Positions 27,258-34,926 of a stretch of DNA of 64,000 nt are shown here, piece after piece. The DNA lies in assembly GCA_045661205.1 (NCBI GenBank), contig JAZRFE010000042.1:1-64000 (forward strand). Reading direction: 5' to 3'. The position numbers were made by a program, and so were the translations under genes. Source of the DNA: HGM04593 sp045661205 (GTDB taxonomy: Bacteria; Bacteroidota; Bacteroidia; Bacteroidales; Bacteroidaceae). Every line of letters begins with the position of its first letter. The first letter of the stretch is position 1. The notes under the pieces were generated by a model, which worked only from the letters and a program-made list of their open reading frames with translations, made no database searches and had not been told where the DNA came from.

Positions 27258-28448
27258 ATGGCGCTCTCACCACTTTATAAAAAATCAATTGTACGCTGTG
27301 TCTGCATGTTTATTGCGGGCACAGCGTTACAGTTATTTACGGAAGGATTGGACAACAGTTTTCTCGCCTACCCCTGGGACTTGGTATTGGCAGCAAACTA
27401 CCTGTATATACTTGTACTGATATCGTCGTACAAAGACAGATGGAAGTGGACACGATTTTTCACAGAGCGCAGCAGCTACATCAGTTCGCTGACAGCAATG
27501 CTGGTGCTGACAATTACATTCGGTCTTGTGCGACAAGATGGCACAGGCGGAATAATGGGCGCGCTTGGCTTTTCACAAATGAAAAACTCGTGGACATTCA
27601 ACATATTCCTACTACACTTCACTACCATAATAGGAATAAAAGCAATAGACGACCTGCGCAACATCAAAAGGCGCAAACTACATACAGTCGTCATGCACGC
27701 AGCCTTTTTCGCCATACTCTTTGCCGGGATTTTTGGCAGTGCCGAAAAGCAAAGGGTGAGCCTGACAGCCATACAGGGCAACCCTGTACAGATAGGAGCG
27801 ACGAGCAACGGCAAAAAAGTGGAGTTGCCTTTTATAATAAGGTTAAAGAAATTCTCACTGGAAGAATACCCCGCGCAAATTCATATTGTTACAGACAACA
27901 CTCTGTCGAAAGAGAGCGTAACAATAAATGATGAGAAAAGCAATGGAACATTGGGCAAATGGCACATCGAGTGCAAAGAGTTTCTTGAAATGGCAGGATG
28001 CAAGCCCGGAGAGACCACATACATAAAGATGAACCACGTGGGAGCAACAACAGCAGCCTATATAAAAGCCACCTCCGGGAATGAAAAAGCCGAAGGATGG
28101 ATAAGCAACGGCAGCCATATATTCCCCGGAAGCGTTCTAACGCTACCCGACAGTACCATATTGGTAATGCCACGTCGCGAGGTGAAGAAGTATCTCTCAA
28201 AGGTGGAAATAATTAACGGCGACAGCAAAGAGACAGTAGACATTGCAGTAAACAACCCGGCAAGAATAGGCCCTTGGACAATATACCAATCGGGATATGA
28301 CCAATCGCGAGGCAAATGGAGCACCACAAGTGTGCTTGAGTGTGTAAAGGACAGTTGGCAATCTGTTACACATATCGCCATGTGGCTGATTCTCGCCGCA
28401 GGCTTAATAGCTCTACCGGCAAGCCGGACAAAGAAAAAAAGTAGGTAA
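27258..28448 (+). CDS. ResB-like cytochrome c biogenesis protein (System II)
   Basis: The protein has 396 residues with four hydrophobic segments in the N-terminal 160 residues, a large extracytoplasmic domain (about 165-365, containing GPWTIYQSGYDQSRGKWS, a ResB/CcsB signature), and a C-terminal helix (MWLILAAGLIALPA). With CcsA it attaches heme to CxxCH motifs outside the membrane. It starts three bases after the TIM-barrel gene and ends two bases before ccsA. Its obvious client is the tetraheme cytochrome at 23429. In Wolinella-type nrfHAI operons, a ResB/CcsA fusion follows nitrite reductase in the same way. Confidence 0.85.
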   Translation: MALSPLYKKSIVRCVCMFIAGTALQLFTEGLDNSFLAYPWDLVLAANYLYILVLISSYKDRWKWTRFFTERSSYISSLTAMLVLTITFGLVRQDGTGGIMGALGFSQMKNSWTFNIFLLHFTTIIGIKAIDDLRNIKRRKLHTVVMHAAFFAILFAGIFGSAEKQRVSLTAIQGNPVQIGATSNGKKVELPFIIRLKKFSLEEYPAQIHIVTDNTLSKESVTINDEKSNGTLGKWHIECKEFLEMAGCKPGETTYIKMNHVGATTAAYIKATSGNEKAEGWISNGSHIFPGSVLTLPDSTILVMPRREVKKYLSKVEIINGDSKETVDIAVNNPARIGPWTIYQSGYDQSRGKWSTTSVLECVKDSWQSVTHIAMWLILAAGLIALPASRTKKKSR

Positions 28449-28450
28449 AC

Positions 28451-29230
28451 ATGAGTTGGGATACATTCTATATATACGCAGGAGCAGCCACAGTATGTTG
28501 GGCCGGAGGTGCTTTCTTTGCCTTTCGCAACAAGAGGAGCAGAGCCATTGGAGCAACTGCCCTCGGCTCATTGATTTTCTTCATATTTATTGCCGGCATG
28601 TGGGTGAGCCTGCAACGGCCACCACTGAGGACAATGGGTGAAACACGATTGTGGTATTCGTTCTTTTTGTCACTCATTGGGTTGTTCCTTTATTTAAAAT
28701 ACAGATACAACTGGATGCTGGGATTTGGAGCACTGATGTCCGTCGTCTTCACAAGCATCAACCTGCTCAAACCCGAAATACACAGCACCACGCTGATGCC
28801 GGCATTGCAAAGCCCGTGGTTCGTGCCTCATGTAATAGTGTACATGTTCTCATATGCCATGATGGGAGCAGCCACACTGTTCGCCGGATACTTGTGGCTG
28901 AGGAAATCACCCACAGAGGTATCGGAAAAAGAATTTGGTATATGCGACAATCTTGTGCGCATAGGTTGGGCTTTCCTCACATTGGGAATGACAATGGGAG
29001 CACTGTGGGCAAAAGAGGCTTGGGGCGATTATTGGACATGGGACCCCAAAGAGACATGGGCACTAGCAACATGGCTTTCGTACCTGCTATACCTGCATCT
29101 GCGACCAGCAAACAAGAATCAAAACCTGCTATTCGCATTGCTGATTTTCTCGTTCATACTGCTGCAAATGTGTTGGTGGGGAATAAATTTCCTACCGTCG
29201 GCACAAGGAACAAGCATACATACATATTAA
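28451..29230 (+). CDS. ccsA: CcsA/ResC-type heme exporter and cytochrome c synthase subunit
   Basis: The protein has 259 residues and about eight membrane helices. The tryptophan-rich heme-handling motif WGDYWTWDPKE is at 191-201, flanked by candidate heme-ligand His127 (FVPHVIVY) and His216 (LHLRPA). This is the CcsA/ResC core of System II cytochrome c biogenesis, which exports heme and, with the ResB-like partner, ligates it to apocytochromes. The start is two bases after the resB-like stop. The cluster thus carries its own maturation system for the tetraheme protein. Confidence 0.93.
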   Translation: MSWDTFYIYAGAATVCWAGGAFFAFRNKRSRAIGATALGSLIFFIFIAGMWVSLQRPPLRTMGETRLWYSFFLSLIGLFLYLKYRYNWMLGFGALMSVVFTSINLLKPEIHSTTLMPALQSPWFVPHVIVYMFSYAMMGAATLFAGYLWLRKSPTEVSEKEFGICDNLVRIGWAFLTLGMTMGALWAKEAWGDYWTWDPKETWALATWLSYLLYLHLRPANKNQNLLFALLIFSFILLQMCWWGINFLPSAQGTSIHTY

Positions 29231-29429
29231 AACAAACGTAAGACGAGAACTGCATAATAAAAATATATAAAAATTAGCTCTAAAAAATCCAATTTCCTTT
29301 GCACTTTAAAAAATTAGCAGTAACTTAGCGAACATAAAATATTTTGCAAACACCACAATAACACATAGAAAGTTTGAATAGCTTTCTCCTTTGCTGAATG
29401 CAAACTGATAAACAACAATATATACAAAC

Positions 29430-29627
29430 ATGAATAATTTACTATTTCTCGGTAATATCGGCGGTACAGAAATCATAATTATCGCTATCATCATTCTTTT
29501 ACTCTTTGGTGGCAAGAAAATTCCCGAATTGATGCAGGGTTTGGGAAAAGGTGTCAAAAGCTTCAAAAAAGGCATGAAAGACATCGAAGAGGATATCGAC
29601 AAATGCGAAAAAGACGAAAGCAAATAA
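29430..29627 (+). CDS. tatA: Sec-independent translocase protein TatA
   Basis: The protein has 65 residues, typical of TatA/E. A short N-terminal membrane helix (EIIIIAIIILLLF) is followed by the conserved FGGKKIPEL hinge, an amphipathic helix (MQGLGKGVKSFKKGMKD) and an acidic tail. TatA forms the pore for folded proteins with twin-arginine signals. It lies directly before a Tat-signal oxidoreductase. The 199-nt gap to ccsA has no strong promoter match; TTCCTTTGC at about 29293 is an imperfect candidate. Confidence 0.95.
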   Translation: MNNLLFLGNIGGTEIIIIAIIILLLFGGKKIPELMQGLGKGVKSFKKGMKDIEEDIDKCEKDESK

Positions 29628-29661
29628 TTGACCAATTTATAAACCCCATAAAGAATATACT

Positions 29662-31143
29662 ATGTCAAACGGAATGTCAAGAAGGAAGTTCCTTCAGAGC
29701 GGTACAGCTGCAGCTATTGGCTTGGCAGTAGTACCTAATACCGTATTAGGTAAAGGTTTCGGCCATAAGGCCCCCAGTGACAAATTGAATATTTTGGGCG
29801 TAGGTGTCGGCGGACGTGGCGCTAGCGTTCTTCGCGGTATGGAGACAGAGAACATCGTTGGTCTCTGCGATATCGACTGGAAGTATGCTAAAGGCGTATT
29901 CGATCGTTACCCCAACGCTAAAAAATACAAGGACTATCGCAAGATGTACGACGAGATGCTGAAAGATGCTGACGCCGTAATGGTTGCAACAGCCGACCAC
30001 ACTCACGCTATCATCGCTGCTGAGGCTATCGTAGCCGGCAAGCATGTATATTGCGAGAAGCCCCTTACACACTCGGTTTACGAGTCACGTCTTTTGACAA
30101 ACCTCGCTAAGAAATACAAGGTTGCTACACAGATGGGTAACCAGGGTGCATCTGACGAAGGTGTACGCAAAGTTTGCGAGTGGATTTGGAACGGTGAGAT
30201 TGGTGAAATCACACGCGTAGATACATTCACCGACCGCCCCATTTGGCCTCAGGGTCTTGAGCGTCCCGAGAAGAGAGAGAAAGTTCCCTCTACAATGGAT
30301 TGGGATTTGTTCCTCGGCCCAGCTCCTGAGCGTCCTTACAACTCAATCTACACACCTTGGAACTGGCGCGGATGGTGGGACTTCGGTACAGGCGCATTGG
30401 GTGATATGGCTTGCCACATCCTCCACCCTGTATTCAAAGGCTTGAACCTTAAATATCCTACAAAGGTAGAGGGTAGCTCAACAATGCTCCTCAACGAGTC
30501 GGCTCCCAACGCTCAGTTTGTACACTACACATTCCCCCAGCGTGACAACATGCCTAAGGTTGCGATGCCCGAGGTTGATGTTTACTGGTACGATGGAGGT
30601 CTTCTCCCCGAGCGTCCCGCAGGTCTCGCCCCCGGCAAGAACCTCAACGATGCAGGTGGTGCAGCAATCTTCTACGGTACAAAAGATACACTTATCTGCG
30701 GTTGCTACGGACGTAACCCCTACTTGGTATCAGGTCGCGTGCCCAACGCTCCCAAAGTATGCCGCGAGGTTAAAGGCGCGAACGCACACCAGCAGGATTG
30801 GATTCGTGCATGTAAGGAGAGCCCCGAGAACCGTGTACTCTCTGAGTCGGATTTCTCAGTAGCAGGTCCTTTCAACGAAATGGTGGTTATGGGTGTACTC
30901 GCAGTTCGTTTGCAGTCTCTCAACCGCGTACTCGAATGGGACGGCGAGAACATGCGCTTCACAAACATCCCCGAGGATGCAACAATCCGCTCTATCATCA
31001 AGGACGGTTTCAGCATCAAGGATGGTCACCCCACATTCAACAAGACATGGACAGAGCCCGTTAATGCAAACGCATTTGCACAGGAGCTCATCAAGCACAC
31101 CTACCGCGACGGTTGGAAGTTGCCTGACATGCCCAAGTTCTAA
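29662..31143 (+). CDS. Tat-exported Gfo/Idh/MocA oxidoreductase
   Basis: The protein has 493 residues. The Tat motif SRRKFLQ is at residues 6-12 with a possible signal peptidase site after TVLG. There is no lipobox, so the enzyme should be soluble in the periplasm. The Rossmann motif is GVGVGGRG; CEKPLTHS supplies EKP and GDMACHILHP the active-site His. It is longer than cytosolic members, with the C-terminal extension seen in exported Bacteroidetes and Planctomycetes enzymes. It sits between tatA and a DUF1080 hydrolase gene. The pairing of Gfo/Idh/MocA with DUF1080 is known from pathways that oxidise glycosides at C3 before cleaving them. A hairpin (31169-31193) follows. Confidence 0.9.
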   Translation: MSNGMSRRKFLQSGTAAAIGLAVVPNTVLGKGFGHKAPSDKLNILGVGVGGRGASVLRGMETENIVGLCDIDWKYAKGVFDRYPNAKKYKDYRKMYDEMLKDADAVMVATADHTHAIIAAEAIVAGKHVYCEKPLTHSVYESRLLTNLAKKYKVATQMGNQGASDEGVRKVCEWIWNGEIGEITRVDTFTDRPIWPQGLERPEKREKVPSTMDWDLFLGPAPERPYNSIYTPWNWRGWWDFGTGALGDMACHILHPVFKGLNLKYPTKVEGSSTMLLNESAPNAQFVHYTFPQRDNMPKVAMPEVDVYWYDGGLLPERPAGLAPGKNLNDAGGAAIFYGTKDTLICGCYGRNPYLVSGRVPNAPKVCREVKGANAHQQDWIRACKESPENRVLSESDFSVAGPFNEMVVMGVLAVRLQSLNRVLEWDGENMRFTNIPEDATIRSIIKDGFSIKDGHPTFNKTWTEPVNANAFAQELIKHTYRDGWKLPDMPKF

Positions 31144-31168
31144 TTAAGGGATAATCAATAAAATAAGA

Positions 31169-31193
31169 GTGTGCCGATGTTAAATCGGCACAC
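31169..31193 (+). terminator. Intercistronic hairpin after the oxidoreductase gene
   Basis: The perfect 10-bp stem GTGTGCCGAT/ATCGGCACAC with a 5-nt loop is followed by CTTTATAAATT. The U-run is weak and no promoter is seen after it, so it may be a partial terminator or a processing site. Confidence 0.6.
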
Positions 31194-31229
31194 CTTTATA
31201 AATTAATAAGCATATTTAAAACTAACAAA

Positions 31230-32009
31230 ATGAAAAAGATATTCAAATCAATGGCATGTGCTATGGCATGCGCAGTTATCGCATCTTGCGGCGGTGGTGC
31301 ACAGAAAGCTGCAACTACCGAGGAGGCTAAAGCAGAAAACCCCAACACAATCGTTCTTTTCGACGGTACAAGCCTTGAGGGTTGGAGAGGTTACGGTAAA
31401 GACCACGTTCCTTCACGTTGGACAATCGAAGACGGTTGCTTGAAATTCTCAGGTTCAGGTGGCGGTGAGGCTCAGACAGGTGAGGGTGGCGACATCATCT
31501 TCGCTGCACAGAAGTTCAAAAACTTCGAGCTTGAGCTTGAGTGGAAAATCTCTAAGGGCGGTAACTCAGGTATCTTCTACCTTGCACAGGAGCTTGAGGG
31601 CAAACCCATCTACATTTCAGCACCTGAGTGTCAGGTACTCGACAACGAGAACCACCCCGATGCTAAATTGGGTAAAGACGGTAACCGTCAGTCATCATCA
31701 CTCTATGACATGATTCCTGCTAAACCCCAGAACTCTAAACCTGCAGGCGAGTGGAACAAAGTAAAAATCATGGTTTACAAAGGCACAGTTGTTCACTATC
31801 AGAACGACGAGCCTGTTGTAGAGTACCACTTGTGGACTCCCCAGTGGACAGAGATGTTGAATGCTTCTAAATTCTCTCAGGAGAGATGGCCCGATGCATT
31901 CGAGTTGCTCAACAACTGCGGTGGCGAGGCACGCGAGGGTTACATCGGCTTCCAGGATCATGGCGACGATGTATGGTTCCGCAACATCAAGGTTACAATT
32001 CTTGAATAA
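31230..32009 (+). CDS. DUF1080 lipoprotein, 3-keto-glycoside hydrolase family
   Basis: The protein has 259 residues with a Sec lipoprotein signal (AVIASC, Cys20). The mature domain is the concanavalin-like DUF1080/PF06439 fold: TIVLFDGTSLEGW, FELELEWKISKGGNSGIFY, PECQVLDNENH, SLYDMIPA, EWNKVKIMVY, GYIGFQDHGDDVWFRNIKV. The family is annotated as 3-keto-disaccharide hydrolase; members cleave glycosides whose C3 has been oxidised. This fits the Gfo/Idh/MocA enzyme directly upstream and the TIM-barrel protein directly downstream. It uses Sec export, so it is likely a cofactor-free periplasmic or surface enzyme. Confidence 0.9.
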   Translation: MKKIFKSMACAMACAVIASCGGGAQKAATTEEAKAENPNTIVLFDGTSLEGWRGYGKDHVPSRWTIEDGCLKFSGSGGGEAQTGEGGDIIFAAQKFKNFELELEWKISKGGNSGIFYLAQELEGKPIYISAPECQVLDNENHPDAKLGKDGNRQSSSLYDMIPAKPQNSKPAGEWNKVKIMVYKGTVVHYQNDEPVVEYHLWTPQWTEMLNASKFSQERWPDAFELLNNCGGEAREGYIGFQDHGDDVWFRNIKVTILE

Positions 32010-32029
32010 TACCATTCAGTAAATAAGAG

Positions 32030-32063
32030 ATGAGGTTGTGTCATTTTCTTGGCACAACCTCAT
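32030..32063 (+). terminator. Intercistronic hairpin after the DUF1080 gene
   Basis: The arms 32030-32043 and 32050-32063 form 14 pairs with one G-T (core GAGGTTGTG/CACAACCTC), followed by TATTATAA. It could end the transcript or stabilise the upstream mRNA. No promoter follows before the next gene. Confidence 0.6.
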
Positions 32064-32091
32064 TATTATAAACAAATATAAACGAAGAACC

Positions 32092-32982
32092 ATGAAGATT
32101 AACATTTTAGCAGCACTCCTGCTTGCAGGTACAATGTTCACATCATGCTGCACAACTGCGCAGAGCAAAGGAAAAGCAAAAAAAGATATTGCAATACAGC
32201 TCTACTCTATCCGCGACACCATTGCAAGAGCAGGCTACAATATGGAGCCTATCTTCAAAGGTCTTTCAGAAATGGGTTACAACGCCATTGAAACTGCAAA
32301 CTATGGTGGTGGTAAATTCTATGGAAAGACACCCGAAGAGTTCAAAGCTACTGCCGAAAAATATGGCATCACAGTGCTCTCTTCGCACTGCAACAGAAAC
32401 CTCAATGCCGAGGAGCTTGCATCGGGCAACTTTACCGAGGCACTCAAATGGTGGGAAGAGGCTATTGCTGCGCACAAAGCAGCGGGTATGAAATATATTG
32501 TAAATCCGTATTACAGCCGCCCCGGTACACTCAAAGAGCTGAAGACCATCTGCAACTTCTTTAATGAGATTGGAAAGATGTGTAATGCAGCCGGTTTGAA
32601 GTATGGCTACCACAACCACTCACACGAAATGGTGAAAGTTGAGGATCGTGTGATGCTTGAGTATATGATTGAAAACACCAACCCCGAGTATGTATTCTAT
32701 GAACTTGACGTTTACTGGAGTGTTATGGGACAGAAGTCACCTGTGGAATTTTTCAATAAATACCCCGGTCGCTTCACACTCCTGCACATCAAAGACCACC
32801 GCGAAGTTGGTCAGAGCGGAATGGTGGGCTTCGACGCTATCTTCAACAATGCAGAAAAAGCAGGTGTGAAAGGTATTATCGTTGAAATTGAGGGTTGCAA
32901 GGGTACCACTATGGATGGTGCAAAAGCAAGTATAGATTACCTGCTTAATTCATCATTTGTACCTGCATCGTATGGTAAATAA
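32092..32982 (+). CDS. TIM-barrel (xylose isomerase-like) lipoprotein, Sec-exported
   Basis: The ATG at 32092 gives 296 residues with a lipoprotein signal (LLAGTMFTSC). The open frame upstream (from 32038) lies inside a hairpin and is not a signal. The barrel shows AIQLYSIRDTI, MGYNAIETANYGGG, VLSSHCNRN, KYGYHNHSHEM (metal or acid-base residues), VFYELDVYWS, FTLLHIKDHRE and IIVEIEGCKG. It is a paralogue of the Tat-signal barrel at 26346 but uses Sec. Next to a DUF1080 hydrolase it probably isomerises, epimerises or dehydrates the released keto-sugar. The exact reaction cannot be read from sequence. Confidence 0.88.
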   Translation: MKINILAALLLAGTMFTSCCTTAQSKGKAKKDIAIQLYSIRDTIARAGYNMEPIFKGLSEMGYNAIETANYGGGKFYGKTPEEFKATAEKYGITVLSSHCNRNLNAEELASGNFTEALKWWEEAIAAHKAAGMKYIVNPYYSRPGTLKELKTICNFFNEIGKMCNAAGLKYGYHNHSHEMVKVEDRVMLEYMIENTNPEYVFYELDVYWSVMGQKSPVEFFNKYPGRFTLLHIKDHREVGQSGMVGFDAIFNNAEKAGVKGIIVEIEGCKGTTMDGAKASIDYLLNSSFVPASYGK

Positions 32983-32994
32983 ATAATATTTTTC

Positions 32995-33002
32995 TATCTT
33001 TG
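32995..33002 (+). promoter_or_regulatory. -7 promoter element for tatC
   Basis: TATCTTTG (followed by C) is an exact -7 match 71-78 nt before the tatC start. The expected transcript begins near 33009 and would carry the palindrome at 33017-33052 in its leader. Confidence 0.55.
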
Positions 33003-33016
33003 CAAAAACAATGACC

Positions 33017-33052
33017 TTTTAAGGAGATACGCAATTGCGTATCTCCTTAAAA
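33017..33052. repeat. Perfect 36-bp palindrome in the tatC leader
   Basis: Arms 33017-33034 and 33035-33052 are exact inverse complements with no spacer. It is not followed by a U-run on either strand. It lies between the tatC -7 element and the start codon (20 nt away), so it would fold in the 5' leader of the mRNA. It could also end transcription from the upstream gene. Confidence 0.7.
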
Positions 33053-33072
33053 GTAAAAAAAGATTATAAACT

Positions 33073-33855
33073 ATGGCAGAAGAGCATAATATGAGTTTTT
33101 GGGACCACCTCGAAGCACTTCGTTGGTCGCTGATGCGTGTGGCTATTGTGATGACAATATTACTTATCGGGTTATTTTCGTACATGCCCACAATATTTGA
33201 CAAATTCATATTGGCTCCTACCACTTCGGAATTTTTCCTCTACCGTTGGCTATCGAAACTTGGCCATTTGGGACCATTCTTCCCTAATTTCGGCAACGAC
33301 AACTATGCGGTGGAGATTATAAACATTAATGTCGCCTCGCAGTTCATGACACACATCACAACTGCATTCTGGTTCGCATTCATACTCTCTTTCCCCTATC
33401 TCATATACGAACTTTGGCGATTCATCAAACCCGCTCTCTATAAGAATGAAGAGAAGTATATAGGTTTCGCCTTTCTTTTCGGCACAACGATGTTCTACAT
33501 AGGATGCGCATTGGGATATTCACTTGTATTCCCCTTTACATTCCGTTTCTTGACAGAGTATCAGTTGAGTGAGGCCATCACCAACCAGATTTCACTTTCG
33601 TCGTACATGGGCAACTTCATGATGATGATACTTGTCATGGGCATAGTATTTGAATTGCCTCTGTTGGTGTGGATTCTTTCGGGAATAGGAGTTGTAACAA
33701 AGTCATTCCTGCGCAATTTCCGTCGTCATGCAGTGATAGTGCTGCTGGTATTGGCTGCTATTATCACCCCTTCGGGCGACCCATTCACATTGATGACAGT
33801 ATTCCTGCCACTCTTCTTTTTGTATGAGTTAGGCATCATGCTTGCAAAAAAATAG
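33073..33855 (+). CDS. tatC: Sec-independent translocase protein TatC
   Basis: The protein has 260 residues and six membrane helices. Conserved TatC features are visible: MSFWDHLEALRWSLMR (the N-terminal HLxELR-type signal-recognition motif), FPYLIYELWRFIKPAL (the F-P-x-x-x-x-x-x-W-x-F-x-x-P-x-L loop) and ITPSGDPFTLMTVFLPLFFLYE. TatC recognises the RR motif of Tat substrates. TatA (29430) and TatC are separated here by three exported enzymes. A separate promoter and palindromic leader precede it. Confidence 0.95.
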   Translation: MAEEHNMSFWDHLEALRWSLMRVAIVMTILLIGLFSYMPTIFDKFILAPTTSEFFLYRWLSKLGHLGPFFPNFGNDNYAVEIININVASQFMTHITTAFWFAFILSFPYLIYELWRFIKPALYKNEEKYIGFAFLFGTTMFYIGCALGYSLVFPFTFRFLTEYQLSEAITNQISLSSYMGNFMMMILVMGIVFELPLLVWILSGIGVVTKSFLRNFRRHAVIVLLVLAAIITPSGDPFTLMTVFLPLFFLYELGIMLAKK

Positions 33856-33865
33856 TCTAACATAT

Positions 33866-33896
33866 TTTGAACTACCCTCTACATACACTATCTTTG
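33866..33896 (+). promoter_or_regulatory. Promoter of the kdsD operon
   Basis: TTTG at 33866-33869 and TATCTTTG at 33889-33896 are separated by 19 nt, the ideal Bacteroidetes -33/-7 arrangement. It leaves a leader of about 70 nt before the start at 33975. Confidence 0.75.
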
Positions 33897-33974
33897 TAGA
33901 GACGATAGGCGGTCTTTATAAAATAAACAATTCCGCCACCACACAAACAAAGAACAAAAAAACAAGACACGATT

Positions 33975-34922
33975 ATGACAGATGTTCTAAGCGTAGCAAA
34001 AAAATGTTTTCAGGATGAAGCCGAGGCTATTCTGAACCTGATACCCAAATTGGATGAAAATTTCACAAAAGCCATAGAACTTATCATCGAAAGTACAGGC
34101 AAACTTATAGTGACCGGAGTGGGAAAATCGGGACACATAGGTGCAAAGATTGCATCCACACTTGCCAGCACCGGCACTCCGTCGTTCTTTGTAAACCCAC
34201 TTGATGCTTTTCATGGCGACCTGGGAATGTTCACCTCGGGTGACGTGGTGCTTGCCATCTCCAATTCGGGACAGACCGACGAATTGTTGCGTTTCATTCC
34301 CCTGCTTACCGACCGCAAGATTCCCATCATATCAATGTCGGGTAACCCCGCATCGTTGTTGGCAAAATACTCGACATGCCACCTTAACGTTGCAGTAGAC
34401 AAGGAGGCATGCCCGCTGAACCTTGCGCCCACATCATCGACAACAGCCACACTTGCCATGGGCGATGCCATCGCCTGTGCATTGATGACTGTGCGCAAGT
34501 TCAAAGCATCGGACTTTGCACAGTTCCATCCCGGTGGTTCATTGGGTCGTCGTCTACTCTCGAGAGTGAAAGACTACATGAGAACAAGCGACCTTCCTAT
34601 CGTCACACGCGACTCTAAGGTGAGCGACGCGCTCATGCAGATAAGCCACACAAAGATGGGTATTGCCATTGCTATCGAGAACGACGAGATTCTGGGAATA
34701 GTTACCGATGGCGACATTCGTCGCGCAATGCAACGCGACCAGGAGCGTTTCTTTGAACTGACCGTGAAGGACATCATGTGCAGCAACCCTAAAATAATAC
34801 TAGAGACAGCCAAGCTGTCACAGGCAGAGACATTGATGCGTAAGCACAACATTCACTCGCTTGTAGTTGTTAATTCAGAGAATAAACTCGTGGGAGTAAT
34901 CGACACCTTCAGTTGCATATAA
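33975..34922 (+). CDS. kdsD: KpsF/GutQ-type arabinose-5-phosphate isomerase
   Basis: The protein has 315 residues: a SIS domain (GVGKSGHIGAKIASTLASTG, ISNSGQTDELL, SMSGNPASLLA, LAPTSSTTATLA) followed by two CBS domains from about residue 200 (MRTSDLPIVTRD, GIVTDGDIRRA, IHSLVVVN). The enzyme converts ribulose 5-phosphate to arabinose 5-phosphate, the first step to Kdo. It ends four bases before a CMP-sugar synthetase gene. Together they suggest synthesis of Kdo or a related ulosonic acid for the cell surface. Confidence 0.93.
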   Translation: MTDVLSVAKKCFQDEAEAILNLIPKLDENFTKAIELIIESTGKLIVTGVGKSGHIGAKIASTLASTGTPSFFVNPLDAFHGDLGMFTSGDVVLAISNSGQTDELLRFIPLLTDRKIPIISMSGNPASLLAKYSTCHLNVAVDKEACPLNLAPTSSTTATLAMGDAIACALMTVRKFKASDFAQFHPGGSLGRRLLSRVKDYMRTSDLPIVTRDSKVSDALMQISHTKMGIAIAIENDEILGIVTDGDIRRAMQRDQERFFELTVKDIMCSNPKIILETAKLSQAETLMRKHNIHSLVVVNSENKLVGVIDTFSCI

Positions 34923-34926
34923 GAAA

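Noticed and set aside
32038..32091. An upstream start for the TIM-barrel lipoprotein
   Set aside because: The extra 18 codons lie in a strong hairpin. The ATG at 32092 is directly followed by a proper lipoprotein signal.
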